DNA from: Paenibacillus_AA sp045062745
Lineage (GTDB): Bacteria > Bacillota > Bacilli > Paenibacillales > NBRC-103111
DNA: 64,000 nucleotides
Assembly (NCBI RefSeq): GCF_045062745.1
Contig: NZ_JBJGED010000027.1
Location: forward strand, 1-64,000
Direction: 5' to 3'
Shown piece by piece: positions 1 to 7,392 of the stretch. The stretch's first letter is position 1, and every line of letters begins with the position of its first letter. Below the pieces are notes generated by a model, which saw only the letters and a list, made by a program, of their open reading frames with translations, ran no database searches and was not told the DNA's origin. The translations under genes were made by a program, and so were the position numbers.

Positions 1-69
1 TCCCCCATCGCTCCATGGTTTGGTTAGGAATTATTAACCAATATTATGGAGTTTGAAAAGGGAACCTAA

Positions 70-753
70 GTAGTAACTTCTGATCTTACTTTTGAAAATG
101 ATACAAGATCTTTCACTGTTAAATATGAAACAGCAACAAATAGAGAAAATAGCATAATATTGCTACGAATATTATGGTGGGAGAGCATAAGAATAATTAA
201 GTCAACAGTAGTAGGAGATAAAAAAACAACAGAATACTATAATCCATTTGATGTTTTCAAGTCAGAGAGCCTTGAGTTTTATTCCATTAAATAGGAAAAA
301 GACTATCGAAGTTTGATCAGAATGCCGAAAATCGAGAAAAACGAAGACAAGATTTTCTTGTAAAGTGGGATTGCCTTGATAGTAAAAAAATACAGGAGTG
401 GTACTACGAGAATAACTCTAGTTATAGGAAGGAAATTGATGTTATTAATTCAGTTTATTGGGTAAACACTTGTGAAGTAATCTTGACAAATGTGGACCTC
501 GAGTTAACAAAGGATATTGTGCAAGAACATTACCAATCGTGGAACCAGAAAAGTCTTGAATATCTTAATCCAAAAGTTGAGAGAGTTGATCCATATCTAT
601 ACGACCCATATTACTAAGATCCATTTGAGGGATATTACGAGTATATGCGCGACTTGGAAGATGCTGAATTACTCAGAGGAGACAGAAAGAGAGAAAAAGC
701 CCCATATACTGATGCAATGAAATATAGGCGACCTGGACACTTTGGGGGATAAT
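70..753 (+). pseudogene. Broken gene, function unknown
   Basis: Two adjoining open stretches look like one decayed gene. The first (about 70-294) lacks a start and ends in TAG. The second runs from about 290 in another frame to a TAA at 615-617, and the same frame then continues open (reading DPFEGYYEYMRDLED) to a TAA at 751-753. That pattern means at least one frameshift near 290 and one in-frame stop. The inferred protein is rich in Tyr, Asn, Lys and Glu. I do not recognise the family. The gene may begin before the window. Confidence 0.45.
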
Positions 754-788
754 AAAATCCGATTTTACCGGATAGGGGATGAATTTGA

Positions 789-1259
789 TTGAGTTTGGAT
801 AATATTTTCAAGGAACAAATCGATAATCTAATGTCCGAAGATTGGAACATTTCACTTGATCCCATAACTCTTGAGGTGAAAATAGTAAACAAAAGAGGTA
901 GTGAAATGGACCATAAAACATTGACTTATCTCTTTGATAAATTGGATGATTTCATGTATAGAACCAAAGAAAAGGAATTTGGTCCTGATAGAAGAGAACC
1001 AATAGATGAGTTTACAAAGAAAAGACTAAACTTGAAAGATTATGCCTTAGCACAAGATGAAATTGCACCATATGGTAGAGTAATTACAGAAATTTATCAC
1101 GATGATAATGAAATATTGACGATAAATAGATTCACAGTTTTGAGTAAAAGAAAGCGTGTTTCTCAAGATTTTACAGCACATTTATTAAGAGATGAAGCAG
1201 AAAAGATACTGCCTACTATCCAAAGTTTTGTAGATTCAACAAAACGTGAAAACAAATAA
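789..1259 (+). CDS. Hypothetical protein, 156 aa
   Basis: The frame opens with TTG at 789, preceded by an AGGGGAT ribosome binding site at about 774-780; no ATG in this frame gives a better start. The protein is charged and soluble, with no membrane segment or signal peptide, and ends in a helical Lys/Glu-rich tail. I do not recognise the family. It is the first of five codirectional genes (789-3608) with short gaps and codon use typical of the AT-rich element, so it is probably cotranscribed with the zinc-ribbon nuclease. A small dyad at about 757-775 lies just upstream and could end the preceding broken gene. Confidence 0.6.
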   Translation: MSLDNIFKEQIDNLMSEDWNISLDPITLEVKIVNKRGSEMDHKTLTYLFDKLDDFMYRTKEKEFGPDRREPIDEFTKKRLNLKDYALAQDEIAPYGRVITEIYHDDNEILTINRFTVLSKRKRVSQDFTAHLLRDEAEKILPTIQSFVDSTKRENK

Positions 1260-1285
1260 TATTTCTAAATGATAGGGGGAGAAAC

Positions 1286-1555
1286 GTGACTACCATTGAT
1301 AGATCGTGCCAAACATGTAAAATGAACTTGGGTGGAGTTTGTGCGGATCATTCGGGAATTAACGGTTATGGTTGGAAAATTGATGATCAGAAAGCAAATC
1401 GAACTTGTTGGGATGCGAGTATTGAATATCTCTACAAACTAGCCCATTCTTTGCCTGAAGATCATCGTTTATTTTTTGAATATAGGGTTGTACCAAAAGA
1501 GGATTTGTATTTTCGGGTTGAACACGGTGTCTGGCCCAAGAAGATAAATCGATGA
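1286..1555 (+). CDS. Small cysteine-motif protein, 89 aa
   Basis: GTG start at 1286 with the ribosome binding site AGGGGGAG about six bases upstream. The N-terminus carries CQTC (residues 8-11) and further Cys at about 19 and 41, which resembles a small zinc- or iron-binding site, followed by an acidic and aromatic C-terminal half. It follows the 156-residue gene by 26 bases and precedes the next gene by 28, consistent with one operon. I do not recognise the family. A structural zinc role is inference from cysteine spacing only. Confidence 0.6.
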   Translation: MTTIDRSCQTCKMNLGGVCADHSGINGYGWKIDDQKANRTCWDASIEYLYKLAHSLPEDHRLFFEYRVVPKEDLYFRVEHGVWPKKINR

Positions 1556-1583
1556 TGTCATATTTTGAGGAGAACTTACAAAC

Positions 1584-1874
1584 ATGGTGAAGAAAAAATT
1601 TATTCTTAAAAGAAGCGAACTTAAATTTTCTGATCGCCAAAAGATGTATATTGATTACCATGTTAACTTGAAAAAGAACTGGAAAAATTTTAAGGATTTA
1701 ATCGATATTGAATTAGTTGAAATTGATGATAACTCATTCACTGTACTTGTGAGTGATACTGATACTAAATGGCATTCTGGATTCTCAAGGGAACTTTGTA
1801 AAAAAGCTGATCTAAATAATTTGAAACTTAATACAGACAATGACGCGTTTCTTTTTGATGTTGTTATACTATAG
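1584..1874 (+). CDS. Hypothetical protein, 96 aa
   Basis: ATG start with a GAGGAG ribosome binding site at about 1568-1573. The protein has a very basic N-terminal third (MVKKKFILKRSELKF) and a more acidic C-terminal half that ends in hydrophobic residues. No signal peptide, membrane helix or known motif is evident. It sits between the small Cys protein and the zinc-ribbon nuclease in the same operon-like run. Function unknown. Confidence 0.55.
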   Translation: MVKKKFILKRSELKFSDRQKMYIDYHVNLKKNWKNFKDLIDIELVEIDDNSFTVLVSDTDTKWHSGFSRELCKKADLNNLKLNTDNDAFLFDVVIL

Positions 1875-1914
1875 AGGAATTATATAGAATACTATTTCAT
1901 GGAGTATGTTATTA

Positions 1915-3030
1915 ATGAAACATTCTAGAGAATCAATGAAATTATTAGCAGAGAAATATGGCGGTGCTTGTCTATCAAATGAATATATAAATAGCAAGAC
2001 CAAAATGCTCTGGAGATGTGCCAAAGGACATACATTTGTGAAAAAGCCCAATGCTATCATTAGTGGTGGCCAATGGTGTCCAGAGTGTAAATTCGATAAT
2101 GCTGAAGAGAAATGTAGATATATCTTTGAGAAACTTACTAATAACAAATTTCCTAGAACAAGAAAAGTAGTAGAAGGGTTTGAACTTGACGGCTATTGTG
2201 AACAGTTGAAACTTGCTTTTGAACATAATGGTAGGTTTCATTATGAACACATTGAGTATTTTGATAAAACAATTGATGAATTTGAAAGAAGAGTAAGGAG
2301 CGATATATTAAAAAAAAAGCGATGTTATGAACTGGGTATTAAATTAATTATTATCCCTCAAGATGTTGTAAAATCAGATGAAGACTTGCTTCATTTCATT
2401 TCTACAAATTTGGTTAATTCAGGAATTAAAGTTTCATCCATTAATGAGTTTACTTTCAAAGAGTTTTATATTAAATCTCCTATAATGGAGGAATTACAAG
2501 CATTAGCTATTGCTAAAGGTGGCAAATGCTTATCAAAAGATTATGAAGGTGCTCATAAACTCATGCTTTGGGAGTGCTCGTGTGGTAATAAATGGTTTGC
2601 GAAACCGAACACTATTAAGAATGGGCATTGGTGCTTCGAATGCAATGGAAATCAAAAAAAGACAATAGAAGAAATGCGTACAATAGCACATTCTAAAGGT
2701 GGTAAGTGCCTTTCAAATGAATACTTAGGAGCACATGTACATTTAGAATGGGAATGTTCGAAAGGACATAGATGGAAATCAAAACCCATGACTGTAATAA
2801 ATCAAGGTACATGGTGCCGAAAGTGCTCTGGAAAAGAAAAAGGTACAATAGAACAGATGAGACAGCTAGCCGGGAGATATGGTGGGGAATGTTTATCTCT
2901 GGAATATGTTAATAGGAGAACAAAATTACAATGGCGTTGTAATGAAGGCCACATATGGGAACGTGATCCGGCTTCAATTGCAAAAGGACAATGGTGTTCA
3001 ATTTGTCGTGGAACAAGGAAAAGCAAATGA
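1915..3030 (+). CDS. Zinc-ribbon repeat protein with Vsr-like nuclease domain
   Basis: The 371-residue protein has four copies of a roughly 50-residue zinc-ribbon repeat: one at about residues 8-58 and three at about 190-371. Each reads approximately YGG-C-LS-EY, then W-C-x2-GH-x-W/F, and closes with WC-x2-C. Between repeats 1 and 2 (about 60-165) lies a domain with LDGYCEQLKLAFEHNG followed by FHYEH and a basic helix before GIKLIIIPQD. This is the pattern of Vsr/EDxHD-type (PD-(D/E)XK fold) endonucleases. I infer DNA recognition by the repeats and cleavage by the inserted domain: a homing-type or defence nuclease. ATG at 1915 is preferred over 1906 because GGAG at 1901-1904 gives normal spacing. 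The transglutaminase-like gene follows 17 bases downstream. Confidence 0.75.
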   Translation: MKHSRESMKLLAEKYGGACLSNEYINSKTKMLWRCAKGHTFVKKPNAIISGGQWCPECKFDNAEEKCRYIFEKLTNNKFPRTRKVVEGFELDGYCEQLKLAFEHNGRFHYEHIEYFDKTIDEFERRVRSDILKKKRCYELGIKLIIIPQDVVKSDEDLLHFISTNLVNSGIKVSSINEFTFKEFYIKSPIMEELQALAIAKGGKCLSKDYEGAHKLMLWECSCGNKWFAKPNTIKNGHWCFECNGNQKKTIEEMRTIAHSKGGKCLSNEYLGAHVHLEWECSKGHRWKSKPMTVINQGTWCRKCSGKEKGTIEQMRQLAGRYGGECLSLEYVNRRTKLQWRCNEGHIWERDPASIAKGQWCSICRGTRKSK

Positions 3031-3047
3031 AGAGAAGAGGAATCACT

Positions 3048-3608
3048 ATGTCTCAAGTAAAGAAAGATCCCAATGTCCTACTTGCTAGAATGGAATACCA
3101 AAGAAAAACAAATTCCCGTCCATTTCCCTCGGAAAAATTGATAACAAATGGAAATTTGTTGGAACCAAATATTCGAGCAGGCTTATTGAATGTTTGCGCG
3201 AAATTGACCGACAATAATTGGTGCGGTAGGTCGGAAATGTGCATCTATTTTGCTTGCTTACTACGTTATTCATTAAAATTGTTAGGGCACAAAGCAGAGG
3301 TTCATGTTGGAGATGCTACCTATTACGGGGTGATGGGGACATCCTTTACGTGGGAACATTCATGGGTTGTTTGTGGTGAGATATTAATCGACGGTAATGT
3401 TGATTCCATGATAGAAAATCCTTACGTTCCTGTGGGGATAGATCCAAATCCTTACTGGGGGATTTTGAGTCAAATTCCATCAGACAGAACATTCTCTTTG
3501 AAGAGAACTATTAAAATTCTGGATGAGGAATTCGAGCTGGATGATGATTATTTGGAGTGGAAGCGAAGACTTAAAGAATTTATGAAGATTAACGATCTAT
3601 TGAAATAA
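3048..3608 (+). CDS. Transglutaminase-like cysteine-peptidase-fold protein
   Basis: The 186-residue protein shows the order of a Cys-His-Asp catalytic triad. Candidate nucleophiles are Cys59 and Cys65 in WCGRSEMC at the head of a helix ending in LLGHKAEVHVG. His104 follows in WEHSWVV, and Asp115 in ILIDGNVD. That layout is typical of transglutaminase-like and arylamine-acetyltransferase-like folds. No signal peptide, so probably cytoplasmic. The start at 3048 is chosen for the GAAGAGG upstream; longer starts would overlap the nuclease gene. It is the last gene of the cargo run and is followed by a terminator. Substrate unknown. Confidence 0.6.
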   Translation: MSQVKKDPNVLLARMEYQRKTNSRPFPSEKLITNGNLLEPNIRAGLLNVCAKLTDNNWCGRSEMCIYFACLLRYSLKLLGHKAEVHVGDATYYGVMGTSFTWEHSWVVCGEILIDGNVDSMIENPYVPVGIDPNPYWGILSQIPSDRTFSLKRTIKILDEEFELDDDYLEWKRRLKEFMKINDLLK

Positions 3609-3636
3609 CACCTTTATTAAGACCTATTAATATGGT

Positions 3637-3659
3637 CTGCTGAAATAGCAGGCTTTTTT
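3637..3659 (+). terminator. Rho-independent terminator of the cargo operon
   Basis: CTGCT, a five-base loop and AGCAG form a short stem followed by GC and six T residues, 28 bases after the stop codon of the transglutaminase-like gene. It marks the end of the 789-3608 gene run. Confidence 0.7.
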
Positions 3660-3704
3660 CTTTATATATAAATATTTAATTTGAATAACAAGTTAACTCC
3701 GCTA

Positions 3705-4206
3705 CTAAACCTTTGCGGTCAGATCGTCGTAGGTGATGGTATCGGTAGAGATACAAGCAGTTAGCAAACGGTTAAACATCTGACCTCCAAACTGCCGATT
3801 GGTTCGAAAGCAGAATTCATTCAAAAAGGATTGCAGATGCTTGGAATCTAATCCGTGAAATGTGCCGCCAATAAAGGCTTTTGGCGTTGGAAATCATCGT
3901 ATGCAGCCACTTCAAGTGATCAGGATTATCCTTTACATTGAACTTGATTGGTTGGGGTCAAATTCTTCAGAGAGTGCGTTATAAGACCGATATGCGTCGC
4001 TACTGATCGTTGAACCTGGCTCGATGTGCAGTTTCGCAAACTCAACAAGCGTCTTAACTTTCACGTCTGGAATCACTTGCATCTTGACGTATTGCGGTGC
4101 TCCTTGTTATTGAGCGAAACCCGACAAGCACTGGCGTTTGATCCGTGCCACACCCACGTTTGCCGCCTTCTGTTGGCGCTCCGAAGAATGCGTCATTCAA
4201 CTCCAC
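3705..4206 (-). pseudogene. IS1595-family transposase remnant (C-terminal part)
   Basis: Reading the minus strand from 4206, the three frames together spell an IS1595-type DDE transposase. The sequence begins VELNDAFFGAPTEGGKRG, passes KMQVIPDVKVKTLVEFAKLH and STISSDAYRSYN, and continues through GGTFHGLDSKHLQSF and NEFCFRTNR to a stop at 3705-3707. At least two frameshifts are needed to join these blocks. The N-terminal zinc-ribbon half is missing, so the gene is dead. It shows earlier insertion activity inside the element. Confidence 0.8.
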
Positions 4207-4218
4207 TAAAGTTTTTGA

Positions 4219-4395
4219 CAAGCACTAACTGAACAGGAACTCGACGAAATGGGGACTGCCTTCAAGCTAACAATAACTATGTTTGAAATGCGGAAGTTAG
4301 AAAGCCACCCACATATTGCCAGTATGACAAATGATCGAGATTGGCAGCACAAAATTTGTAGGCGCATTGAAGAACTGGAGGGAGGTTGGTCTTGA
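4219..4395 (+). other. Start-less open stretch, unrecognised gene remnant
   Basis: An open frame of 58 codons ends in TGA at 4393-4395 and has no acceptable start. A TGA in the same frame at 4216-4218 lies directly before it. It encodes ELDEMGTAFKLTITMFEMRK followed by a charged tail ending in EELEGGWS. The sequence looks protein-like rather than random, but I do not recognise it. A 16-codon ATG frame overlaps its end. It lies between two IS1595 remnants, so it may be a gene broken by insertion and deletion. Confidence 0.3.
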
Positions 4396-4521
4396 TGCAC
4401 CAAACGAGATATAAACAACTCGTGAAGGAAGCATGTCTTAGATAGATATCGCTCGAAAGAAGACTAGCAATTAGGGAATCATCCGATTATTCCAACAAGC
4501 GTGGTCGCTTTCTGCATCGCG

Positions 4522-4650
4522 GATTATGTGACTAAAGAGATTTATCACATCCACAACGTGAATGCGCATCCCGAACGGTTCAAAACCTTCCTGCACCGCT
4601 TCCGCGGCGTGGCTACGAAGTATTTGAATCACTATACAGCCTATCATTGA
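4522..4650 (+). pseudogene. Second IS1595-family transposase remnant (C-terminus)
   Basis: The plus strand encodes DYVTKEIYHIHNVNAH, then RFRGVATKYLNHYTAYH and a TGA; the next codons read FLDG. The NVNAH...RFRGVATKYL block is characteristic of the C-terminus of IS1595-type transposases. It is on the opposite strand to the 3705-4206 remnant and supplies a C-terminus of its own, so it derives from a separate insertion. No intact terminal inverted repeats were recognised. Confidence 0.7.
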
Positions 4651-4853
4651 TTCTTGGATGGAACAACATCTCTGTCCGCACATACGCGGACCAGAGAACT
4701 CTTTCATCAGGCGCTCCGGCAGCCCATGAAAACAACTGGCAAGGCTCTTTCAGCCAAAATTAAGTCCGAATTAAATTAACTAACGAAGTTTGATCAGACT
4801 TAATAGTCTGTGGTAAAATTTAGGTATTCTGTATTTTTGGGAGATGACATTGC

Positions 4854-5039
4854 ATGGATGTACAAATAGGTTTGGTCTATAAAATAAACGACGGATCCAA
4901 CACAACAGGTATCGTAACTGCAATCGTGGGTCAAAATGTCATTCTTAGTCACGGAGTTAGAACAAGTATTAATGGATTCATGAATGGCGATCGGTATGAA
5001 ATAATCGGTAAAATTAATATTGAAGACATTCAAAAATAA
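4854..5039 (+). CDS. Hypothetical small protein, 61 aa
   Basis: ATG start with GGGAGATGA about ten bases upstream and a strong terminator immediately after the stop, so this is a complete monocistronic unit. The protein alternates short hydrophobic and polar segments (YKINDGSNTTGIVTAIVGQNVILSH), suggesting a small beta-barrel such as an SH3-like or KOW-like fold, but that is only an impression. No membrane segment or cysteine is present. A candidate -10 (TAAAAT) is at about 4813-4818. Confidence 0.6.
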   Translation: MDVQIGLVYKINDGSNTTGIVTAIVGQNVILSHGVRTSINGFMNGDRYEIIGKINIEDIQK

Positions 5040-5047
5040 AAAACTTT

Positions 5048-5074
5048 AAGACGCCACGAAGTGGTGTCTTTTTT
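5048..5074 (+). terminator. Rho-independent terminator
   Basis: AAGACGCCAC, GAA, GTGGTGTCTT followed by a T run, about ten bases after the stop of the 61-residue protein gene. Confidence 0.85.
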
Positions 5075-5222
5075 ATTTAACAAGCGAAACTCGTAAGTTT
5101 AGAGCTAACCACCTTATGTGGTCAGCAATCAACAATCAAGGATAAAAGAGCCATACAAAGGGGGATGTACCTAATAGCCACAGCGATTTCAAAATTCGCT
5201 AAGTGGTATTCCCCATTCTATT

Positions 5223-5245
5223 AAAAAAGCACCGGTTAGGTGCTT
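5223..5245 (-). terminator. Terminator of the 31-residue peptide gene
   Basis: On the minus strand GAAGCACC, TAACC, GGTGCTTTTTT forms a stem with a T tract. It lies about 70 bases past the stop codon of the small minus-strand gene at 5316-5411. Confidence 0.7.
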
Positions 5246-5315
5246 CAAGTACAATATATGATTATTGCCATGAATCTTTCGTCCTTCCCGTTAAACGCGC
5301 CAGCAAATTTGATAT

Positions 5316-5411
5316 CTACCAGACTGCTTCATCAAGATGAGACAGTACTTCGTTAAGTTCATCCTCCATAGTCTTTAGTCCTGACGCCTTGATTCCCGTA
5401 GTTTTTAACAT
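5316..5411 (-). CDS. Small peptide gene, 31 aa
   Basis: Minus-strand ATG at 5411 is preceded by a near-perfect ribosome binding site (GGGAGGTGAT, six bases away). The frame encodes a 31-residue peptide starting MLKTTGIKASGLKTMEDELN and ending LDEAVW, predicted mostly helical and amphipathic, and a terminator follows. No signal peptide or membrane segment. It is divergent from the 5498-5895 gene pair. The strong translation signal together with a terminator is the main reason to call it real. A signalling or regulatory peptide is one possibility but is not shown. Confidence 0.5.
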   Translation of the reverse strand: MLKTTGIKASGLKTMEDELNEVLSHLDEAVW

Positions 5412-5497
5412 GATCTCATCACCTCCCTAGTGTCATACTTCGTCAAAAGGAAGGAATTTCCTACATGGTGACGAATAGTTATTTTCGGAGGTGTTAC

Positions 5498-5698
5498 ATG
5501 TACAATAAATATCCACTACTGAACGAGCCTGGAATGACAATGTTCGTTTTCGAAAAGTTTGGCAAGGTGTACGGCCATATAATCAAAGACCCTACTGATA
5601 AGGCACCAGCGAAGCTTATATTCGAAACGCCGAAGTATGATTCAGTCGAAAAGTTAGAAAGTGATTTTCCACCTAAGATCGAGGAGGACGAAGAATAA
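5498..5698 (+). CDS. Hypothetical small acidic protein, 66 aa
   Basis: ATG at 5498 follows CGGAGGTG with ideal spacing. An earlier in-frame GTG/ATG near 5465 lacks such a site and would add an unlikely N-terminus. The protein has a compact beta-rich look (MFVFEKFGKVYGHIIKD) and a very acidic tail (PKIEEDEE). It is followed after two bases by the 64-residue gene, so the pair is one transcription unit. Family not recognised. Confidence 0.6.
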   Translation: MYNKYPLLNEPGMTMFVFEKFGKVYGHIIKDPTDKAPAKLIFETPKYDSVEKLESDFPPKIEEDEE

Positions 5699-5700
5699 CA

Positions 5701-5895
5701 ATGTTCAAAACCAATCATATCCTTAAAACCCCTTCCGAGATCCAGGTTGCCGTAGACAATCAAATTCCAGTTTTCATACTTCAGAGAAACTGTATAGTAG
5801 AGTATGACGTTCTCATTACTTCCCAGAACGAAGATGTTGTAGTGATTGAGGACGGAAAGTACTTAAAAGCCACCTGCGAAATTAGAGTTCGCTAG
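5701..5895 (+). CDS. Hypothetical small protein, 64 aa
   Basis: Second gene of a two-gene unit. Its ribosome binding site (GAGGAGGA) lies inside the acidic tail of the upstream gene, indicating translational coupling. The protein is rich in Val and Ile (IPVFILQRNCIVEYDVLI, EDVVVIEDGKYLKA), consistent with a small beta fold. The last nine codons form the 5' arm of the transcription terminator, so coding sequence and terminator overlap. Family not recognised. Confidence 0.55.
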   Translation: MFKTNHILKTPSEIQVAVDNQIPVFILQRNCIVEYDVLITSQNEDVVVIEDGKYLKATCEIRVR

Positions 5896-5907
5896 GTGGC
5901 TTGTTTT
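5867..5907 (+). terminator. Terminator overlapping the end of a coding region
   Basis: AAGCCACCTGCGAA pairs with TTCGCTAGGTGGCTT across a seven-base loop, followed by GTTTT. The 5' arm and loop are the final codons of the 64-residue gene. A similar weaker dyad (AGCCAC-AGCGA with TCGCT-aa-GTGG) occurs at about 5180-5213. Confidence 0.8.
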
Positions 5908-6482
5908 AATCAATTCACATTCGATCATTGCCTTATTCAATCGAAACAATATTATCGTATCGTTTAAACTCGGAACGGAGATGATTAATGTGATTAAGGT
6001 TAAGCTTGGTTTCTTGCAAGTTTTACCGTTAGATTTGTGAATGGTATAACTCGAACCTGCGGCACTGTCGACTTCCGTAGACATGTCTATAGATGAGTAT
6101 ACATCCCCTTGGAAATGCGAGTACAAAGTCCACACGCTGGCTTGAGAACAACAACTGAAAGGATTAGCTAACTGACACGCTTCAAGACCTTACGCATTCG
6201 ATTAGGGCTTATCAGCCGTATTGTCTACAATAAGATGCATCCGCTATCTTTTAAAGTGTTTTGACTTTGCACTTTTGCCTGAAGTAATTTGGTGATGTGG
6301 TATTACGTTTTAAAAATACACCAGAATGCCTGCTTAAATAAATTATGGGAGGACATTAAACCTACTGGCTATAAAGGGTCCTACTGGTTGCACTCTGAAA
6401 TATATTCTTATCACTCGATAGGATTGTATCGTAAGGATTCAATATTCCGGCAGCACCAATAAAGAAAGTAAGGAACAACACT
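5908..6482. other. AT-rich stretch without a recognisable gene
   Basis: No frame here combines a start, a ribosome binding site and protein-like sequence for more than about 40 codons. Short GTG/ATG frames are interrupted repeatedly. I see nothing that matches an RNA gene or a known transposon end. It may be decayed coding sequence. Confidence 0.5.
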
Positions 6483-6511
6483 TGAATAAGAACAAATGTT
6501 CCGGTTATAAT
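6483..6511 (+). promoter_or_regulatory. SOS promoter: sigma-A elements with a LexA box in the spacer
   Basis: TTGAAT (6483-6488) and TATAAT (6506-6511) are separated by exactly 17 bases. The spacer contains GAACAAATGTTC (6490-6501), a perfect match to the Bacillus LexA/DinR consensus GAAC-N4-GTTC. LexA bound there would block RNA polymerase. The nearest intact gene downstream is yolD-like at 6946, a family usually tied to SOS-induced Y-family polymerases. About 430 bases lie between, starting with GGGAGG and a five-codon ATG frame at about 6552-6569, so a gene has probably been lost. Confidence 0.75.
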
Positions 6512-6945
6512 AGGATCGATGTTCTATTTTTTTCGAAGGGAGGCGATTGTGATGGAAGGAGCTGAGTAAGAAGATCGGGTGTATTATTTAGATCATTTAC
6601 ATAAAAAAACCAACTTGATCACTCAGTGATGCATTGAGATCCGATCCGTCTCGGATTGTGTAATTAAAACGTATTGCTTTCAGCGTAGAGCACTGAGGGT
6701 AATTTCGAATAGGTAAATATTCTTACCGTGGGGCAGGACTTCACGCTACCTGATGCTGAAAGAAAGGTCTGGAACCTTGATCAAAGCCAATGGACACGGC
6801 CAGACTTCCCCAAATCATGCAGGTTGACTGGCCGTATTGAATCTCAAGTAAGGGAGTGCTTGGTGACGCTTGTTAAGACTGGTCACATTTAATACGCCCA
6901 GGAGAGCTTAGAATGTCGGATATATGAAAGGTGCTTCGACAATAG
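6512..6945 (+). other. Decayed leader between the SOS promoter and the yolD-like gene
   Basis: A ribosome binding site (GGGAGG, near 6540) is followed by an ATG whose frame stops after five codons. No intact gene follows until 6946. The layout suggests that a gene once followed the SOS promoter here and has been lost, but I could not match the residual sequence to a Y-family polymerase or any other family. Confidence 0.4.
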
Positions 6946-7284
6946 ATGGGTAAGAAACTTGATAATAACGGACTATGGGAGTCGTCGCGGATGATGTTGC
7001 CACAACATAAGGAACAAAGTCTTCAGCAAGCCAGGGAAACAAAGATGCGATCCCGGCCAAAGCTAGATCCACAGGAACAAGAGCTAATATTTCAAGAAAT
7101 CGGGTACGCATTGCAGTCCAGGTCCGAAATCACGCTTACTTTGTTCGGTAGCTACGGTGATAGGATTATCACGGGGCAGCCTGTTATCTATAATCAGCAC
7201 AAGAAAACATTGAATCTCAACGTCGGTGGCGATATTGAATGGGTCCTGATCAACGACATAATTGGGGTAGTGAACTCGGACTAA
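6946..7284 (+). CDS. YolD-like family protein, 112 aa
   Basis: The sequence MMLPQHKEQ...SRPKLDPQEQELIFQEIGYAL matches the YolD-like family: MLPEH near the start, then the RP-LD-QE helix. A beta-rich half follows (ITLTLFGSYGDRIITGQPVIY...WVLINDIIGV). YolD proteins of Bacillus and its phages are encoded next to UvrX-type Y-family polymerases and are SOS-regulated; their biochemical role is not settled. Here no intact polymerase gene is adjacent, but a LexA-box promoter lies upstream. The start is the first ATG, with a modest AAAGGTG about 12 bases upstream. Confidence 0.75.
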   Translation: MGKKLDNNGLWESSRMMLPQHKEQSLQQARETKMRSRPKLDPQEQELIFQEIGYALQSRSEITLTLFGSYGDRIITGQPVIYNQHKKTLNLNVGGDIEWVLINDIIGVVNSD

Positions 7285-7392
7285 TAAATCAAAGCTAACT
7301 TCATAACATTTTAAGTGAGACATTCGAGAACAAGCCGCATCTGATGGTCGAATTCTCTTATCCAGCTACAAACAGAATACGGAGACCCAGAA

